From Sphingomonas echinoides ATCC 14820 (GTDB taxonomy: Bacteria; Pseudomonadota; Alphaproteobacteria; Sphingomonadales; Sphingomonadaceae), in contig NZ_JH584235.1 of assembly GCF_000241465.1 (NCBI RefSeq), forward strand, positions 977,256 through 1,041,255: a stretch of DNA of 64,000 bases, written 5' to 3'. How positions within the stretch are numbered: position 1 is the stretch's first letter; every line of letters starts with the position of its first letter. Below the pieces are notes generated by a model. It had not been told where the DNA came from. It made no database searches and saw only the letters and a list, made by a program, of their open reading frames with translations. The position numbers and the translations under genes are program-made. This document shows positions 7,295-19,417 of this stretch, in pieces.

Positions 7295-8680
7295 TTAATC
7301 CCCCCCAAAAGTAAACGCGCTTACCCCGCGCTCACGCTCGTTGATCGCCAGCGCGCGACCGACCGGCGGCAGAGACCGCTGCGGACAGCCGCTCCGCCCA
7401 CACGCTCTGCAGCCCAGTCCGATCGGCGTCGCCTCGCCCTTCAAATCCAGCCCCCGCGCGACCACCAGCGTTCCGGCATGTTCCGCCGCAACGCCCAGCC
7501 CAACCGCGAATTCTGCCGGCACCGCGCCATAGCGCCGCCCCTGCGGGGTTACGGTTCGCGCCATGGTCAACCAGCGTGCACCGCCTTCCAACTCGATCAA
7601 TTGCACCGCCAGTACTCCCGGTCGATCGAAAGCGGCATGCAACCGCCACAACGGACAGCGCCCCTCCGACTCCGCCAGCGGCGAGCCGCTCGCGCCGGAG
7701 AAGCGCTTTGACACCTGCCCGGCGCGATCGATCCGCACCAGAAAAAACGGCAGTCCGCGGGCACCAATGCGTTGCAAAGTGGTCAGCCGATGCGCGACTT
7801 GTTCAAAGCCCGCGCCAAAGCGGCGTTGCAGAAGCTCGATATCGTACCCGGTCGCTTCGCACGCGCGCAGGAAGCGGGCATAGGGCATCATCAAAGCCGC
7901 CGCGAAATAGCTGGCGAGGTGGCGGCGATACAGGCGCTCCGCGTCGCGATCGGTAAAGCCCGCCCCCTTGGCCAACCCATCGATTTCACCCCGCGCCTCG
8001 ATCTGGGCGAGTTGATAGGCCGCACCGAAGACCCGCGACGCCGGGTCGAGCATTTCGGAAAGCTGCAACTGCCGCGCGTGGAGATCGGTGCGGCGGAGCA
8101 GATCGGGCATGACATCCACCGGCAGCACACGAATCGTGAGTTGGTGTTTCACCCGCAACCGCTCGGCAATGGCACCATAGAGGTCGCCCGCGCCCAGCCG
8201 CAATTCATCGGCGAGCCCCTCCGCCAGTGCGTCCAGATCGGCGAAATGCCCGCGCCACCGCTCGATTTCGCGGCGAACCTCGGCAATCGGATCCGCCGCC
8301 CCCGCCTCGGCCGAGCCCGCCGCCCCGATCCTGTCGAACGCGCGCGCAAACGCTTCCGCTCCGCCCGGCGCGCCCGCCAGCCATTCCTCGATTTCGTTGC
8401 GGTCGATTTCCAGGTCGGCGAACATCGGGTCGGCGAGCCGTCGCCGCAGCGCAGCCTCCCCCCCACCAGGTTCCCCCGCCGCCAGCGCCCGCGGGTCGAA
8501 ATCGAAACTCTCCGCCAGCTTGACGATCAACGATGCCGATAACGGTCGTTGATTTTTCTCGACGAGATTGAGGTAGCTCGGGCTGATCGTCAGCATTTCG
8601 GCCATGGCCGCCTGCGTCAATCCCGCCTGTCGCCGCAAACGACGAATGGCGTGCCCAGCGAACAGTTTGCGATCGGCCAT
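7295..8680 (-). CDS. XRE-family short-chain fatty acyl regulator (ScfR/RamB-like)
   Basis: Transcription factor of 461 residues. Residues 1-65 are an XRE helix-turn-helix (IRRLRRQAGLTQAAMAEMLT then SPSYLNLVEKNQRPLSASL). The middle corresponds to the DUF955-like region, with no intact HExxH protease motif visible. The C-terminal part matches the short-chain fatty acyl regulator domain and ends with a cysteine cluster, GLGCRACGRSGCPQRS, typical of RamB/ScfR proteins. Known members regulate acetate, propionate or glyoxylate metabolism and may sense acyl-CoA. Isocitrate lyase two genes downstream on the same strand fits that role. The start ATG at 8680 (MADRKLFAGHAIRR) fits family members. Confidence 0.92.
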   Translation of the reverse strand: MADRKLFAGHAIRRLRRQAGLTQAAMAEMLTISPSYLNLVEKNQRPLSASLIVKLAESFDFDPRALAAGEPGGGEAALRRRLADPMFADLEIDRNEIEEWLAGAPGGAEAFARAFDRIGAAGSAEAGAADPIAEVRREIERWRGHFADLDALAEGLADELRLGAGDLYGAIAERLRVKHQLTIRVLPVDVMPDLLRRTDLHARQLQLSEMLDPASRVFGAAYQLAQIEARGEIDGLAKGAGFTDRDAERLYRRHLASYFAAALMMPYARFLRACEATGYDIELLQRRFGAGFEQVAHRLTTLQRIGARGLPFFLVRIDRAGQVSKRFSGASGSPLAESEGRCPLWRLHAAFDRPGVLAVQLIELEGGARWLTMARTVTPQGRRYGAVPAEFAVGLGVAAEHAGTLVVARGLDLKGEATPIGLGCRACGRSGCPQRSLPPVGRALAINERERGVSAFTFGGD

Positions 8681-8739
8681 GCTCTCTACGCCCCTGACGA
8701 TGCGGCGTGTGAAGCGCCACCACCCATAGTGCCGCAGCT

Positions 8740-8755
8740 TGTCATATATTTACAA
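8740..8755. promoter_or_regulatory. AT-rich site upstream of the ScfR-type gene resembling the isocitrate lyase site
   Basis: Plus-strand TGTCATATATTTACAA lies 60-75 bases before the ScfR-type start. It matches TGAAATATATTCACAA (6305-6320) at 13 of 16 positions. A nearby AACTTGAAGTT inverted repeat (8761-8771, minus strand) is also present. Autoregulation by the encoded protein is plausible but untested. Confidence 0.4.
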
Positions 8756-8919
8756 GCAAACTTCAAGTTCGCGCATATAAGTAACGCCTTTACCGAATGG
8801 TGCCCTCATACCCCCTGTTCGGCGTGATCCTTTCCTCTCTATTGCGCCGTCAACGGATCGGCAGCTTGTCAAAAGCTCGACCGTTCGCAGAGGCTTGAGA
8901 GTTTCCTGGGGAGGAAAGG

Positions 8920-8949
8920 ATGCCCGCCACGCACATGCGTGGCGGGCAT
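8920..8949. terminator. Strong hairpin after the aconitase operon
   Basis: ATGCCCGCCACGCA (8920-8933) pairs perfectly with TGCGTGGCGGGCAT (8936-8949). On the minus strand it lies 8 bp downstream of the small membrane protein stop at 8957. Only a short pyrimidine-rich tail (CCTTTCCTCC) follows. The rest of 8681-8956 carries the ScfR-type promoter region and no convincing gene. Confidence 0.7.
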
Positions 8950-8956
8950 TTCCTGT

Positions 8957-9211
8957 TCAGGCACCAAGGCGGGCGCTGCGCCACAGCCGCAAAAGCGTAA
9001 CAATCCCGATCGCTGCCCATGCCACGTTGAGCGTGGTTGAGGGCCACGCGCCATGCCAGCCGCTGTTCAAAACAAATCCGGCCGCACCGACGAGGTTCAT
9101 CCACTGAAACGCCGCCGACTGGCCGGACAGTTTGCCGGTCGAAACCAGCAGATAGGAAGCGAGGATGAGCAGCGCCGCTGCCCATCCAATCCCTTCGATC
9201 GCCGTCGTCAC
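8957..9211 (-). CDS. Small membrane protein, CBU_0592-like
   Basis: An 84-residue protein with two to three hydrophobic segments: IGWAAALLILASYLLVSTG, then MNLVGAAGFVLNSGWHGA, then VAWAAIGIVTLLRLWRSA. The pattern of a GWxxxxLxLxAY-type first helix and a short loop with SGWHGAWPS resembles the CBU_0592 family of small inner-membrane proteins with no known function. I choose the GTG at 9211 because homology-like sequence starts there and it lies 13 bp after the aconitase stop; the open frame extends into acnA. It is probably co-transcribed with acnA. No functional link is known. Confidence 0.7.
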   Translation of the reverse strand: MTTAIEGIGWAAALLILASYLLVSTGKLSGQSAAFQWMNLVGAAGFVLNSGWHGAWPSTTLNVAWAAIGIVTLLRLWRSARLGA

Positions 9212-9224
9212 GACAGCAGCGGCA

Positions 9225-11897
<2,673 letters not shown>

Positions 11898-12209
11898 ATG
11901 CAGCGGGTCCTTCCCTATGGGGCCTAGACGGGGCGCGGCGGGGAGGCGGCAAAAAGCCGCGCGGGCGCGCCCAGTGTGGGCGAATGCAAGAGTCGGGAGC
12001 GGCGATAGCAGCGAGGGCAAGCTTGGGGAAGGGCACGAGGCCCCGCCCAGCGCCTAAAAAGGTTGCGCGCTGATCGGTCCAACGCCCGTCCGCCATCCTT
12101 AACGCTGCATTGCCTTATGATAGATCATGGCGGGGCGTTCGCTTTGCTGGTAGGAGCGCAGGGCGACGCAAGCGCGCAGGCGCGCTTCGGTGTGAAGTGG
12201 GGTAAAAGC
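11898..12209. other. Divergent intergenic region between acnA and the DUF1800 gene
   Basis: About 310 bp with no convincing gene. It must hold the promoters of acnA (minus) and the DUF1800/DUF1501 pair (plus). I see no strong operator-like palindrome. An in-frame ATG at 12117 upstream of the DUF1800 gene gives a non-signal, non-homologous leader and was not used. Confidence 0.5.
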
Positions 12210-13934
12210 GTGACAGAGGAAGCACTCGTCCTGGACGATCGCGTAGTTGCAGCCGAAACCCCTCTTGAATTTGCTAAACCGGTGGCGCTGTCAGGCGCTT
12301 CGATGGCCGCACTGGCGACAACGCTGGCGCTTGCTGCGTGCGGCGACGGCGGCAGCGGTGGCGGCGCGACCGGCGGATCCCCTACCCCTACGCCATCCAC
12401 CCCGACGCCCACCCCGATCGGAGCGGCCGCCGCCAGCCGCTTTCTGGGCCAGGCGACGCTCGGGGCGACCAAGGCAGAGATCGCGAATGTGCAGTCGGCC
12501 AGCTATGATGGCTGGCTGACCGCGCAATTCGCCCTGCCGCGCGCGACCAGCCATTGGGACTGGCTCGTCGCCAACGGTTATTCGGCCGCGACCTTCATCA
12601 ATTCGCTCTCGGGGTTCGACCAAACGATCTGGCGACAGATGATCGTCGAGCCCGATCAGTTGCGCCAACGCGTCGGCATCGCGCTGTCCGAAATGTTGGT
12701 GATCGGCGTCGATGCGCTCAACCTCAACTGGAAACAGTTTGCCGGCGCGGCCTATTTCGACGTGCTGCTCGACAATGCCTTTGGCAATTTCCGCACGCTG
12801 ATGGGGGCGATTACCACCAATGCGGCAATGGCGACCTTCCTGACCTTCCTCGGCAACCGGAAGGCCAACCCCAGCACGGGCTCCCAGCCTGACGAAAATT
12901 ATGCGCGGGAACTGATGCAGTTGTTCACGCTCGGCCTGTATCAGCTCAATCCCGACGGTTCGGTCAAAACCAACGCCGGGACACCGCTCGAAACCTATGG
13001 CCCAGCCGACGTATCAGGGTTGGCGCGCGTGTTCACCGGGCTAAATTTGGCATCGTCCGATAGCACCACGCCGGACCGCTACCGCGTGCCGCTGGTCATG
13101 ACGGCAGCGCAGCACGAAACCGGCGCATCGACCTTTCTCGGCACGACCATCCCGGCGGGGACCGAAGGGATGGCCGCCGTCAACCTCGCGCTCGACGCGA
13201 TCTTTGCGCATCCCAACGTACCCCCTTTCGTCTCCAAGCAACTGATACAGCGGCTCGTCACGTCCAACCCCTCCCCTGCCTATATCGGGCGCGTGTCGGC
13301 GGTGTTCGCCGATAACGGAAAGGGCGTTCGCGGTGACTTGAAGGCCGTGATCCGCGCGATCCTGCTCGATACCGAGGCCCGCGATGCCGCTGCCTTGACC
13401 AGCACGACCGCCAGCAAGCTCCGCGAACCCGTGTTGCGGCTGGTTGGTTGGGCACGGGCCTATTCGGCAACGTCGCCGTCAAACGCCTGGGCGATTGGCG
13501 ACACGTCCAACCCCAATTCGCGGCTGGGCCAATCGATCGGACACAGCGCGACGGTCTTCAATTTCTTCCGTCCCGGCTATGCCCCGCCCAATACCGCCAT
13601 CGCCAGCGCTGGCCTGGTCGCGCCGGAATTCCAGATCACCAATGAACTGAGCGTCGTCGCCTATATCAATTACATGCAGGCGCTGATCGCCAACGGCACG
13701 GGCGACTTCAAGGCCGATTACACCACGATCCTGACGCTCGCGGCGGACAGCCAGGCGTTGATCGACGAGGTCAACCTCGTGCTCGCCAATGGCCAATTGA
13801 GCAGCGCGACCGTGACTGCGATCAAAACGGCGGTCGACAGCATCGCCAATACCGGCGCAACCGGGCCCAGCAACCGCGTGATGACCGCGATCCTGCTGAC
13901 CATGGCCTCGCCCGATTACCTGACCTTCAAGTGA
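12210..13934 (+). CDS. Secreted DUF1800 domain protein
   Basis: A 574-residue protein. The N-terminus has a hydrophobic stretch ending in a lipobox-like LAAC, followed by a Gly/Ser/Pro/Thr-rich linker (GGSPTPTPSTPTPTPIG), so it is probably exported and lipid-anchored. After it comes the DUF1800 core: AASRFLGQATLGATKAEIA, later DENYARELMQLFTLGLYQLN, and FVSKQLIQRLVTSNPSPAY, all typical of the family. Function of DUF1800 is unknown; it nearly always pairs with a DUF1501 protein, as here, 10 bp downstream. The GTG at 12210 was chosen because a purine-rich GGGGTAAAA precedes it; the leader before the signal is unusually long (about 25 residues). Confidence 0.85.
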   Translation: MTEEALVLDDRVVAAETPLEFAKPVALSGASMAALATTLALAACGDGGSGGGATGGSPTPTPSTPTPTPIGAAAASRFLGQATLGATKAEIANVQSASYDGWLTAQFALPRATSHWDWLVANGYSAATFINSLSGFDQTIWRQMIVEPDQLRQRVGIALSEMLVIGVDALNLNWKQFAGAAYFDVLLDNAFGNFRTLMGAITTNAAMATFLTFLGNRKANPSTGSQPDENYARELMQLFTLGLYQLNPDGSVKTNAGTPLETYGPADVSGLARVFTGLNLASSDSTTPDRYRVPLVMTAAQHETGASTFLGTTIPAGTEGMAAVNLALDAIFAHPNVPPFVSKQLIQRLVTSNPSPAYIGRVSAVFADNGKGVRGDLKAVIRAILLDTEARDAAALTSTTASKLREPVLRLVGWARAYSATSPSNAWAIGDTSNPNSRLGQSIGHSATVFNFFRPGYAPPNTAIASAGLVAPEFQITNELSVVAYINYMQALIANGTGDFKADYTTILTLAADSQALIDEVNLVLANGQLSSATVTAIKTAVDSIANTGATGPSNRVMTAILLTMASPDYLTFK

Positions 13935-13944
13935 GGATCGCGTC

Positions 13945-15324
13945 ATGACGAGCGACCAATCCCGCCGCGCCTTCCTCAAACGCTCTGCGGCCCTCGGGCT
14001 GGCGGGCAGCGCGATGCCGTTCGTCACCAGCCTCGCCGCGATCGGAGAGGCGGCAGCGGCGGTCACCAGCGATTACAAGGCGCTGGTCTGCGTGTTCCTG
14101 TATGGCGGCAACGATTACGCCAACACGCTGCCGCCCTATGACCAGGCGAGCTACGCGCTCTATCAGGCGGCGCGCAGCAACATCGCGCTGGACCGCGCCG
14201 CGCTCGCAGCAACGGTGTTGAACCCGGTAACGGCGCTGGCCGGCGGGCGCCAATATGCCTTGGCCCCAACGCTTTCGCCGCTGCTGCCGCTGTTCAATGC
14301 CGGGAAGATGGCGGTCGCGCTCAATGTCGGCACGCTGGTGCAGCCAACCACCAAGGCGCAATATAGCGCGAACTCCGTGCCGCTGCCGCCCAAGCTGTTC
14401 AGCCACAACGATCAGCAAAGCTATTGGCAAGCCTCCAATCCGGAGGGGGCGACCTCCGGCTGGGGCGGTCGCCTCGGTGATCTGCTGCAAAGCGGCAATG
14501 GCTCGGCGACGCTGACCTGCATCAATGCTACCGGCAACGCGGTATTCCTGACCGGCAAGACCGCGATCCAATATGCGGTCGGCACGGGCGGGCCGATCGC
14601 GCTGTTGAACAATGCCTCCACCGTGTTCGGCTCGACCACGGCGGCCAGCACGTTGCGCACGTTGATGGCGGCATCGCAGACCAACGTCCTGCAGAACGAG
14701 CATGCCAAGATCAGCAAGCGCGCGCTCGACACTTACACGCAGGTCAACACTGCGCTTGGCAGTGCGCCTGCCGCCAATTTCCCGCTCTTTCCCACGCCCA
14801 ACAGCCTCGCCGATCAGCTCAAGATCGTCGCGCGGCTGATCTCGGTGTCGTCACAACTGGGCGCGCGGCGGCAAGTGTTCTTCGTGTCGCTCGGCGGGTG
14901 GGACATGCACGACGCCCTGGTCGCCAACCACCCGACCCAGACCGGCCTGCTCGCCAATGCGATGCGGGCGTTTTACGACACAACCGTCGCGATGGGTGTG
15001 GCCGACAAGGTCACCACCTTCACCGCCTCCGATTTCGGGCGAACGCTGGTGTCCAACAGCGATGGCTCCGATCATGGCTGGGGCAGCATGCATTTCGTGA
15101 TGGGCGACGCGGTGCGGGGACAGCGCTTCTACGGGACGCCACCGGCGATCGGGAATGGCACGGTCGATGATGTCGGCCAGGGCCGCCTGCTGCCGACCAT
15201 GGCGGTCGACCAATATGCCTCGACGCTCGCCAGCTGGTTCGGCGTTTCCGCAACCGATATGCGCACCGTGCTGCCCAATATCGGCAATTATAACAGCTCG
15301 ACGTGGAATCTGGGGTTCGTCTGA
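13945..15324 (+). CDS. Tat-exported DUF1501 protein
   Basis: A 459-residue protein with a twin-arginine signal: SRRAFLKRSAALGLAGSAMP, cleavage expected after the AAAA near residue 38. The body is the DUF1501 fold, related to alkaline phosphatase/sulfatase enzymes: LVCVFLYGGNDYANT near the start, LGGWDMHD near residue 317, and TASDFGRTL followed by GSDHGWGSMHFVMGD. The Asp and His residues in these motifs could bind metal ions. It lies 10 bp after the DUF1800 gene; the two families co-occur widely in environmental bacteria and probably form one secreted system. Substrate and role unknown. Confidence 0.9.
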   Translation: MTSDQSRRAFLKRSAALGLAGSAMPFVTSLAAIGEAAAAVTSDYKALVCVFLYGGNDYANTLPPYDQASYALYQAARSNIALDRAALAATVLNPVTALAGGRQYALAPTLSPLLPLFNAGKMAVALNVGTLVQPTTKAQYSANSVPLPPKLFSHNDQQSYWQASNPEGATSGWGGRLGDLLQSGNGSATLTCINATGNAVFLTGKTAIQYAVGTGGPIALLNNASTVFGSTTAASTLRTLMAASQTNVLQNEHAKISKRALDTYTQVNTALGSAPAANFPLFPTPNSLADQLKIVARLISVSSQLGARRQVFFVSLGGWDMHDALVANHPTQTGLLANAMRAFYDTTVAMGVADKVTTFTASDFGRTLVSNSDGSDHGWGSMHFVMGDAVRGQRFYGTPPAIGNGTVDDVGQGRLLPTMAVDQYASTLASWFGVSATDMRTVLPNIGNYNSSTWNLGFV

Positions 15325-15414
15325 CAAACGCCGTCGGCGCACCGAACGAAGGCAGCGGTTGCGCGTTGGACGATTAACGCCCAGCACCGCTCACGGCGGC
15401 AACAGGAGATTCGC

Positions 15415-15954
15415 ATGCGTAGATTCGTAATCGCGGCAACCGCATTGGCGGCGATCGGCCTTACCGGATGCGATAAGCAAGAGGCTGTCGCTGTCGGCCA
15501 GCCGGTGGCGCAGGGCGCGCACGCGACCGCGCAAATTCGCACCCCGGATGGTGCCGATGTCGGCCGCGCCACCGCAACCGAAGTGGCCGGTGGCCTGCGC
15601 CTGACGCTCGAGGTGCACGATCTTACGCCGGGCACGCACGGCGCGCATGTCCACACCGTCGGACGCTGCGATGCGCCGGATTTCGCAAGTGCGGGTGGCC
15701 ATTGGAACCCGGCCGGCACCAAGCACGGATCGATGAACCCGCAAGGCCCGCATGAAGGCGATTTGCCGAACCTGATCGTCGGCACGGGTGGGCGCGGGAC
15801 GATTGGCATACTGCTGCCCGGCGCGACGATGGCGGGGCTGCTCGACACCGACGGTTCGGCGATCGTCGTCCACGCCAAGCCCGACGATTTGATGACCGAC
15901 CCATCGGGCAATAGCGGCGCGCGGATCGCCTGCGGCGTGTTCACCGCAGGCTGA
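15415..15954 (+). CDS. sodC: Periplasmic Cu/Zn superoxide dismutase, lipoprotein form
   Basis: Dismutates superoxide in the periplasm. The 179-residue precursor has a signal peptide with lipobox LTGC (cysteine near residue 19). Copper and zinc ligands are visible: HGAHVHTVGRCD, GGHWNP followed by KHGSMNPQGPHEGDLPNL, and VVHAKPDDL, then the C-terminal GNSGARIACGVF with the conserved Arg and the disulfide Cys. The ligand pattern is intact. A Shine-Dalgarno-like AACAGGAG precedes the ATG. It follows the DUF1501 gene by 90 bp on the same strand, so co-expression is possible. Confidence 0.95.
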   Translation: MRRFVIAATALAAIGLTGCDKQEAVAVGQPVAQGAHATAQIRTPDGADVGRATATEVAGGLRLTLEVHDLTPGTHGAHVHTVGRCDAPDFASAGGHWNPAGTKHGSMNPQGPHEGDLPNLIVGTGGRGTIGILLPGATMAGLLDTDGSAIVVHAKPDDLMTDPSGNSGARIACGVFTAG

Positions 15955-15969
15955 GCGCCAGGCGCTCAG
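15951..15969. terminator. Compact palindrome shared by two convergent stop codons
   Basis: CTGAGCGC (15951-15958), loop CAG, GCGCTCAG (15962-15969). The sodC stop TGA (15952-15954) and the complement of the MFS stop (15966-15968) are both inside the stem. It may act as a small bidirectional terminator for the converging transcripts; there is no T-run. Confidence 0.5.
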
Positions 15970-17528
15970 GCGATCACTTCTCCCGCAGCGCGCGCCCGCG
16001 CCTCGCGATTGGCCTCTGCCGGCGGCACCAGGCGATAGGCGGCGATGGCCGCGCCGATCGTGATCGGCGCGGTTAGCAGCAGTGACAGGACGCCAGTGGT
16101 CAGGCTGCCCGACACCGTTGAGACTCGCCCGGCAATATAGGGGCCCATTGCCAGGCCAAGCAGGGTCGTGCCGATGAAGAATGCGCCCGTCGCAGTGCCG
16201 CGCATACGCGGCAGCACGAGATCCTGCATCGTTGCCCCCGCAGCACCGAGCGCAGTGCTGGAGCACGTCGCCGCCACCAGCAACGCCGAGACGAAGGTTG
16301 AAACGTCCCCGCTGCGAAACGCGATCACGATGAACGGCAGCGGCACGATCGCGCCGAACAGGATGACCATGATCCGCCCCGACGGAAAGCGCCGCCGCAA
16401 TCGGTCCGCAACGATGCCGCCCAGCGTGACGCCGACGAATCCCCCAAAGGCCAGCGTACCGCCGATCCACCCGCCCGCTTGCTGGATCGTTACCCCCAAG
16501 GTGCGCATCGCATAGGGTGCCGCCCACAGGCTGACGCCGTAGCTGACAAAGGCATTCAGGCCGTACGCCACCACGACGCAAAGAAACGCCGGATTGCCGA
16601 TCACCAGCGTATAGGTTGGCAAATCCCGGCGTTTCAGCGCGCTGGCCCAGGAAAAGACCGCATAGGCCCCTAGCCCGACGGCGGTCCATTGCGGCCACGG
16701 CTCGCCAAAATGGCGCAACACCGCGATCGCCCCCGCCACCACGCCAAGCGCGAGGAGATTGATCGCGAGCGGCCGAACCCCGCCGCGCGCCGCGCCAATC
16801 AGCGTAAAGGGCGGCACGATCGTCAGCAGATCGGCCAGCAAGGCGCGGAACGGGGCCGGATGCCGCTCGGGCGGCGGCAGTCCCTCCACCGCACCGCGCA
16901 CGGGCTCGTGCAATGTCGCCACCAGCAGCGCGAGCAGCAGACCCGGCAGCCCCACCGCAACGAAGGCGGCCTGCCACCCGTGCAGCCCGAGCGGCCCGCC
17001 AGCCGGATACAGCGTGTTCCAGCGATGCACGACGAGCCCCGCGATGCTGAGGGAAACCCCGCCGCCAACGTAGAGACCAGACGAGTAGACCGCGAGCGCA
17101 GTGGCCCGCAATCTCTTGGGAAAATAGTCGGAAATCAACGAATAAGCCGACGGACTTGCCGTGGCTTCCCCAATTCCCACGCCAATACGCGCGCCCACCA
17201 GCATTCCGCCGGAACGAGCAAAGCCGGACAGCGCGGTCATGCTGGACCACAGGACCAGCCCCGCCGTCATCAGCCGAACGCGGTGCCAGTTATCAGCGAG
17301 CCGACCGAGCGGGATGCCGAACAGCGAATAGAACACCCCGAACGCGGTGCCGTATAGGAAACCAAGATCCTCATCTTTCAAATGCAGGTCGCGCTTGATG
17401 TCCTCCGCCAGGATCGAGATGATCTGCCGATCGACAAAATTGAGCACGTATACCAGGAAAAGAATGCCGAGAACGTAATAGGCATAGGCCGATGCGCGCG
17501 GCGGCGCGGTGCCCGTTGGGGTCGCCAT
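15966..17528 (-). CDS. MFS transporter, spinster-like
   Basis: A 520-residue inner-membrane transporter of the major facilitator superfamily. It begins MATPTGTAPPRASAYAYYVL and shows FVDRQIISILAEDIKRDL, YGTAFGVFYSLFGIPLGRLAD and GIGEATASPSAYSLISDYFP, the pattern of the spinster-like subgroup common in sphingomonads. About twelve hydrophobic segments are visible. The frame runs open upstream to 18572, but the ATG at 17528 starts the family-like sequence. Substrate is unknown; related proteins in this order are often near catabolic genes, but no such neighbour is here. Confidence 0.9.
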   Translation of the reverse strand: MATPTGTAPPRASAYAYYVLGILFLVYVLNFVDRQIISILAEDIKRDLHLKDEDLGFLYGTAFGVFYSLFGIPLGRLADNWHRVRLMTAGLVLWSSMTALSGFARSGGMLVGARIGVGIGEATASPSAYSLISDYFPKRLRATALAVYSSGLYVGGGVSLSIAGLVVHRWNTLYPAGGPLGLHGWQAAFVAVGLPGLLLALLVATLHEPVRGAVEGLPPPERHPAPFRALLADLLTIVPPFTLIGAARGGVRPLAINLLALGVVAGAIAVLRHFGEPWPQWTAVGLGAYAVFSWASALKRRDLPTYTLVIGNPAFLCVVVAYGLNAFVSYGVSLWAAPYAMRTLGVTIQQAGGWIGGTLAFGGFVGVTLGGIVADRLRRRFPSGRIMVILFGAIVPLPFIVIAFRSGDVSTFVSALLVAATCSSTALGAAGATMQDLVLPRMRGTATGAFFIGTTLLGLAMGPYIAGRVSTVSGSLTTGVLSLLLTAPITIGAAIAAYRLVPPAEANREARARAAGEVIA

Positions 17529-17750
17529 TCGATCAATCCTCTCGGCAGTTTCTGCTCTGGGCGACAGCCTAGCAGAGCATACCGATCTTACGAAAGCGGT
17601 TTTACCACGCGCCGCCGGGTACCCGGACTCGGTGCTTCGCAGGCTCGTGCTGCGCGCTGCGCGGGCCTGCGGGATTGGCTTGAAAAGCGCGCGGTAAAGG
17701 CCGATATTGGCATGAGCTGACATATGGTCGGCGTTTAGGAGCTTCTCGCA

Positions 17751-18494
<744 letters not shown>

Positions 18495-18531
18495 GCGACA
18501 CGCAACGCAACGCGCCGGATCCGTCCGGTCT

Positions 18532-18566
18532 GGGCTCGATAGAACCTCTATCGGGCCCATTCTTTT
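18532..18566 (+). terminator. Rho-independent terminator after the BI-1 gene
   Basis: GGGCTCGATAGA (18532-18543), loop ACC, TCTATCGGGCCC (18547-18558), pairing throughout with one G-U wobble, followed by ATTCTTTT. It lies about 38 bp after the stop and 15 bp before the transglutaminase start. Confidence 0.8.
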
Positions 18567-18581
18567 GCCCAAGGGTCCGTG

Positions 18582-19361
18582 ATGCGCCTCTCGATCGACG
18601 TGACGCTCAATTATGCGATCGATGGCGCAGCCGATGTGCTGTTACTGATCGAGGCTGCCAAAGGTCCGGATCAGCGGCTTTTGCTGCAGGACCTGAAAGT
18701 GTGGAGTGACACACCCTTGCGCGCCGTGCCCGGCGAAGACGGCATCGGGCAGCGCTGCTGGCTTCACGGGGAAGGATCGTTCCATGCCGAGTATCGCGCA
18801 ACGGTGGAGATCCTGCGCCAACCCCGCGACTTGGCAACGCTGGGCAATACCCCCATCCGTCTGATGCCCCCCGAAACGATCCCCTATCTTCTGCCGAGCC
18901 GCTACTGCGAATCGGATCGGCTGGAAGGCTTTGTCGAGCAGGAATTTGGCGGGTTGTCGGCCGGGCCTTTGGCCTGTGCGCTGGTCGATTGGGTGGCTGG
19001 CCACCTCACATATGCAAGCGGGGCCTCCAGCGGCACGACAACCGCGCTGATGACCTTCGCCGAGCGGCGTGGCGTCTGCCGCGACTATGCGCATTTGCTG
19101 GTGGCGCTGGCGCGCGCTGGCGGCATCCCGGCGCGGTGCGTCTCGGCCTATGCGCCGGGCGTCGACCCACCCGACTTTCACGCCGTCGCCGAATTGTGGA
19201 TCGATGGCGATTGGCATCTGGTCGACGCCACACGCATGGCCTCAAGCGTGGAACTGGCGCGCGTGGCGGTTGGGCGCGATGCGACCGACATCGCTTTCAT
19301 GACGGTGTTTGGCCGCGCCACGCTCAATCAGCAGCGGGTGACCGTCACCCGCCTGCCCTGA
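18582..19361 (+). CDS. Transglutaminase-like cysteine protease fold protein
   Basis: A 259-residue protein with an N-terminal beta-rich domain (residues 1-100) and a transglutaminase core. The catalytic triad is visible: Cys in RRGVCRDYAHLLVALARAGG (about residue 165), His in DFHAVAELWIDG (about 205), and Asp in LVDATRMA. Such bacterial proteins (often with the N-terminal SMART TGc architecture) are intracellular peptidases or amidases of unknown substrate. GTG at 18579 is one codon upstream; ATG at 18582 (MRLSIDVTLNY) is preferred. The preceding terminator separates it from the BI-1 gene. Confidence 0.9.
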   Translation: MRLSIDVTLNYAIDGAADVLLLIEAAKGPDQRLLLQDLKVWSDTPLRAVPGEDGIGQRCWLHGEGSFHAEYRATVEILRQPRDLATLGNTPIRLMPPETIPYLLPSRYCESDRLEGFVEQEFGGLSAGPLACALVDWVAGHLTYASGASSGTTTALMTFAERRGVCRDYAHLLVALARAGGIPARCVSAYAPGVDPPDFHAVAELWIDGDWHLVDATRMASSVELARVAVGRDATDIAFMTVFGRATLNQQRVTVTRLP

Positions 19362-19417
19362 CGGAACACTGTACGCGCTCCGCTCGTTTTAGAGCCGTTC
19401 CATTCAGGAGAGCGACA

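Noticed and set aside
12117..12209. Upstream ATG start for the DUF1800 protein
   Set aside because: It would add residues without family similarity before the signal. GTG at 12210 has a purine-rich ribosome site and a better leader.
15391..17250. 619-codon minus-strand frame overlapping sodC and the MFS gene
   Set aside because: It is out of frame with the MFS protein and opposite to sodC, both of which have clear motifs.
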